Shown: positions 61,895 through 64,000 of the stretch, in pieces
How the letters are laid out: the number at the start of each line of letters is the position of its first letter
Numbering within the stretch: the first letter of the stretch is position 1
Origin: Symbiopectobacterium purcellii
GTDB taxonomy: Bacteria; Pseudomonadota; Gammaproteobacteria; Enterobacterales; Enterobacteriaceae
DNA: 64,000 nucleotides
Assembly: GCF_019797845.1 (NCBI RefSeq)
Contig: NZ_CP081864.1
Coordinates: forward strand, 3,162,001-3,226,000
Direction: 5' to 3'
Made by a program: the position numbers and the translations under genes
The notes under the pieces: model-generated
Database searches by the model: none
Seen by the model: only the letters and a program-made list of their open reading frames with translations
Told to the model about the DNA's origin: nothing

Positions 61895-62948
61895 GGCTTT
61901 GTTGAATAAATAGAACTTTTAGGTGAGCATCTGCTCAGATCACTACCGTCATTTCAACATCTGCACCCCATGGCAAAGCAAAAATTTAAAATCACCAACT
62001 GGTCTACGTACAACAAAGCTCTCAAGCTGCGCGGGTCTCTGACAATATGGCTGGATGAGTCGTCCGTTTCTGCATGGACGGAGAAAACAACGCCTGAACG
62101 GCGTGGCCGGCCGCGTCACTACTCAGATATGGCTATCACCACTGTTCTGATGATGAAACGCGTGTTTGGCCTTTCGCTAAGGGCTTTACAGGGCTTCGTT
62201 GACTCCATTTTTAAACTGATGGGGCTGCCGCTAAGATGCCCAGACTACTCGCTGCTCAGCAAGCGAGCAAAGACCGTTAAAATCAGCATAAAAACGCCGA
62301 CCCGTGGTGAAATCTCCCATCTGGTCATTGACGCAACCGGCCTGAAGGTCTTTGGCGAAGGCGAATGGAAAGTCCGGCAGCATGGTGCAGAAAGACGGCG
62401 GGTGTGGCGTAAGCTGCATCTGGCCACAGACAGTGTGACGCATGAAATTATCTGTGCTGATTTGTCACTCAGCGGCACGACTGATGCTCAGGCTCTACCG
62501 GGCCTGATAAACCAGACCCACCGGAAAATCAGGGAAGCGTCGGCTGACGGCGCTTACGATACCCGCTACTGTCATGATGTGCTGCTGAGGAAGAGGATAA
62601 AGCCTCTTATTCCTCCACGACGTGGTGCGCAATATTGGCCAGACCGATACCATGAGCGTAATCACGCGGTTGCGGATCAGCGTCTAAGCGGCAGTAACGA
62701 TGTCTGGAAAAAGAAAGTGGGCTATCATAGACGCTCAGTGGCTGAAACAGCGATATTCCGGTTCAAAACGCTTCTGGGCGATCATCTAAGTCTACGTGAC
62801 TATGATGCGCAGGTAGGTGAGGCAATGGCGATGGTCAAAGCGCTTAACAAAATGACGCTGTTAGGCATGCCGAACAGCATCCGGATCGCATAACAATCGA
62901 TCTGCTAGGGGAGCTGTAGTCACAAGTTCTGATTTATTCAACAAAGCC
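61895..62948 (+). mobile_element. IS903-like insertion sequence (IS5 family)
   Basis: 1054 bases with terminal inverted repeats GGCTTTGTTGAATAAAT on the left and the same sequence read inward from the right. An exact 9-bp target duplication, CATAAAAAT, flanks it at 61886-61894 and 62949-62957. It carries one intact transposase gene and lies in the type ISP gene. The intact duplication means it transposed here directly and has not recombined since. Confidence 0.95.
61970..62893 (+). CDS. IS903-type transposase
   Basis: DDE transposase of 307 residues, the standard IS903 length. Acidic catalytic positions are visible as Asp in HLVIDATGLKVFG, Asp in EASADGAYDTR and Glu in SVAETAIFRFKTLLG. No stop codons or frameshifts, so probably functional. 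It is the only large gene of the element. Confidence 0.95.
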   Translation: MAKQKFKITNWSTYNKALKLRGSLTIWLDESSVSAWTEKTTPERRGRPRHYSDMAITTVLMMKRVFGLSLRALQGFVDSIFKLMGLPLRCPDYSLLSKRAKTVKISIKTPTRGEISHLVIDATGLKVFGEGEWKVRQHGAERRRVWRKLHLATDSVTHEIICADLSLSGTTDAQALPGLINQTHRKIREASADGAYDTRYCHDVLLRKRIKPLIPPRRGAQYWPDRYHERNHAVADQRLSGSNDVWKKKVGYHRRSVAETAIFRFKTLLGDHLSLRDYDAQVGEAMAMVKALNKMTLLGMPNSIRIA

Positions 62949-63979
62949 CATAAAAATCATCTTTACCTCATTGAGAGTAAAGTAAAGAACCAGTATCAAT
63001 AGTCGCTTTATATGGCTCAACTGTTTCGTAGTTTAAATGTAAGTCAGCCAGATCACGACCAGCTTTAGCGTAGCTCAAAAAATCCTCATATTTCTTCACA
63101 CATGGAATACGCGGAAGCTCTTTAGATAAATTATCAATATATCGATCAATGTAATTTTTATTATTCAATAGTGCATGTGTATAATAAAAAACATCCAATT
63201 TGCTAATAGATTTTTCATTATAAAAATTGCAAAAATGCATCAATCCAAAATCAGAAATGGCATCCCTTCTAGATACTTTATTAAAAGATTTACTGCATTG
63301 ACTCTTATAAAAAAGGTCTTCAGTCTTACTAGAGGGCTCCGAATCGTCGTAGATATATAGTGGAAAACATTGTCCTTTAGATATCATCTCATAGTCTGGT
63401 ATTGTATTTACAATAATAGCACTGAATTTTTTGGTCGCACCTCTACCTATAACACAAATTACAAGATTATCTGAATCTTTCTCAGGAAATATTTGAGGGA
63501 TCTGATAAACCCTCTCATTTAATTGGCGATTAAAATAAAGCCAAGATTTCGTATATGGTCTATACATCGACATTCTTATGTTGTCTGGGTTTAAATCTAT
63601 AACCTTACCTTTTCTTAAGCTTTCTTTTAAGTTTGCCGTCCAACTAATATTCTCTGGATTATTGTCAATAAAACCAGACAAATCCTTATCATTTATATTT
63701 GACAAGCCTGTCAATCGACCTCTATCACGATTGTACGTCGCAATTAGCTTCATGATGTTTGTCTCTAGAGATTTTTTTGAATACTGATAACACCATGAGT
63801 CTCTGGTCGTTAGAATCCCTTGAGAAAAATTCACAAAAATCGAAACTGAACTTTTGTCTTTTTTATTACCTATCTCAATAAAGTCACTAAAACTATCATC
63901 ACGCTGATTAAGCCAGTCATTATTAGAATCAGGTGTAATGACCTGCCACCCATGAACTTTTTCAATACCATTGATACTA

Positions 63980-64000
63980 GGGCCTGTTGACAATCATCGC
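63980..64000 (+). mobile_element. Left end of a second IS427-like element
   Basis: GGGCCTGTTGACAATCATCG, identical to the first 20 bases of the IS at 31468, preceded by CTA with TA as target. The element continues past the window edge. It truncates the type ISP gene and lies in the same orientation as the first copy, 32.5 kb away. Confidence 0.85.

Larger units (their letters stand above)
61578..63979 (-). pseudogene. Type ISP restriction-modification enzyme, 3' part, broken by two IS elements
   Basis: The right part (62968-63979) encodes the C-terminal specificity region of large single-polypeptide restriction enzymes (often labelled DEAD/DEAH helicase): MYRPYTKSWLYFNRQLNERV, IPDYEMISKGQCFPLYIYDD, AGRDLADLHLNYETVEPY. 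The left part (61578-61894) gives the final segment: VEKMKFAKKDEKSTVIYNNK, VNGKPALEWVMERQSV, NDANDWAIETM, YPLELFLRIITVSLET. Removing the IS903-like element and one copy of its 9-bp repeat joins them in one frame as KDDFYVEKMKF, except for an in-frame TGA at 62968-62970. The N-terminal nuclease, helicase and methylase domains would lie beyond a second IS that begins at 63980. Confidence 0.8.

Noticed and set aside
63980..63993. Minus-strand start codon for the type ISP fragment at 63993
   Set aside because: The TTG and the next few codons are IS terminal-repeat sequence, so this is a truncation point and not a natural start.

Overview
The window looks like a chromosomal segment of a plant-associated member of the Enterobacterales, most likely Pectobacteriaceae (Pectobacterium, Brenneria, Dickeya or Lonsdalea type). 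The grounds are enterobacterial core genes (ppk-ppx, yfgG, galTK/galR, nupC, mdtABCD-baeSR, trhP, yegS, psiE, thiMD), ERIC repeats, and a secreted GH28 polygalacturonase. The genus cannot be fixed from this sequence alone. No rRNA, tRNA or CRISPR array was found.

Layout. 1-9.8 kb: partial PstC-like permease divergent from ppk-ppx, a NIT-domain chemoreceptor, yfgG, a DUF1456 (YehS) gene behind an ERIC element, and mgtE. 9.8-14.6 kb: galTK (no galE) divergent from galR with gal operators between them, then nupC. 14.8-25.8 kb: the mdtABCD-baeSR multidrug efflux and envelope-stress operon, with mdtB broken by a one-base deletion. 26-29.7 kb: a periplasmic isochorismatase-like hydrolase, an F420-type NADP oxidoreductase, a divergent LysR regulator and a glutathionyl-hydroquinone reductase, lying between baeR and trhP. 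31.5-32.3 kb: an intact IS5-family (IS427-type) element between trhP and a terminator, then yegS and psiE. 34.3-41.4 kb: a two-gene RND efflux pump and an arginine deiminase/antiporter pair (arcD-arcA).

41.8-53 kb: an acyltransferase-3-like membrane protein, thiM-thiD under a TPP riboswitch, an H-NS/StpA-like protein, a VOC protein, a DMT exporter divergent from an XRE-cupin regulator, a DUF3750 protein, a Ner-like regulator divergent from an orphan restriction-controller (C) protein with C-boxes, a PLDc_N/SHOCT membrane protein, the polygalacturonase, YdcF, and a SnoaL-like protein. 53.3-59.9 kb: a degenerate GH25-like protein, a four-gene signalling operon (FIST/NosP-like sensor, histidine kinase, receiver-HDOD protein, receiver plus degenerate HD-GYP protein), and a DUF6896-like protein with a HEPN-type motif. 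60-64 kb: AT-rich accessory DNA starting at what looks like a duplicated 3' end of guaA, with a frameshifted HEPN gene and the C-terminal part of a type ISP restriction-modification enzyme. That gene is interrupted by an IS903-like element and truncated by a second copy of the IS427-type element.

The most interesting candidates are the FIST-kinase-HDOD-HD-GYP operon as a possible nitric-oxide or small-ligand response system, the guaA-bounded defence island remnant, and the orphan C-protein switch. Four genes (mdtB, the kinase, the HDOD regulator, the HEPN gene) each carry one single-base indel, all in or beside short homopolymers. This is either real decay or a base-calling artefact and affects how much of the cluster is functional.
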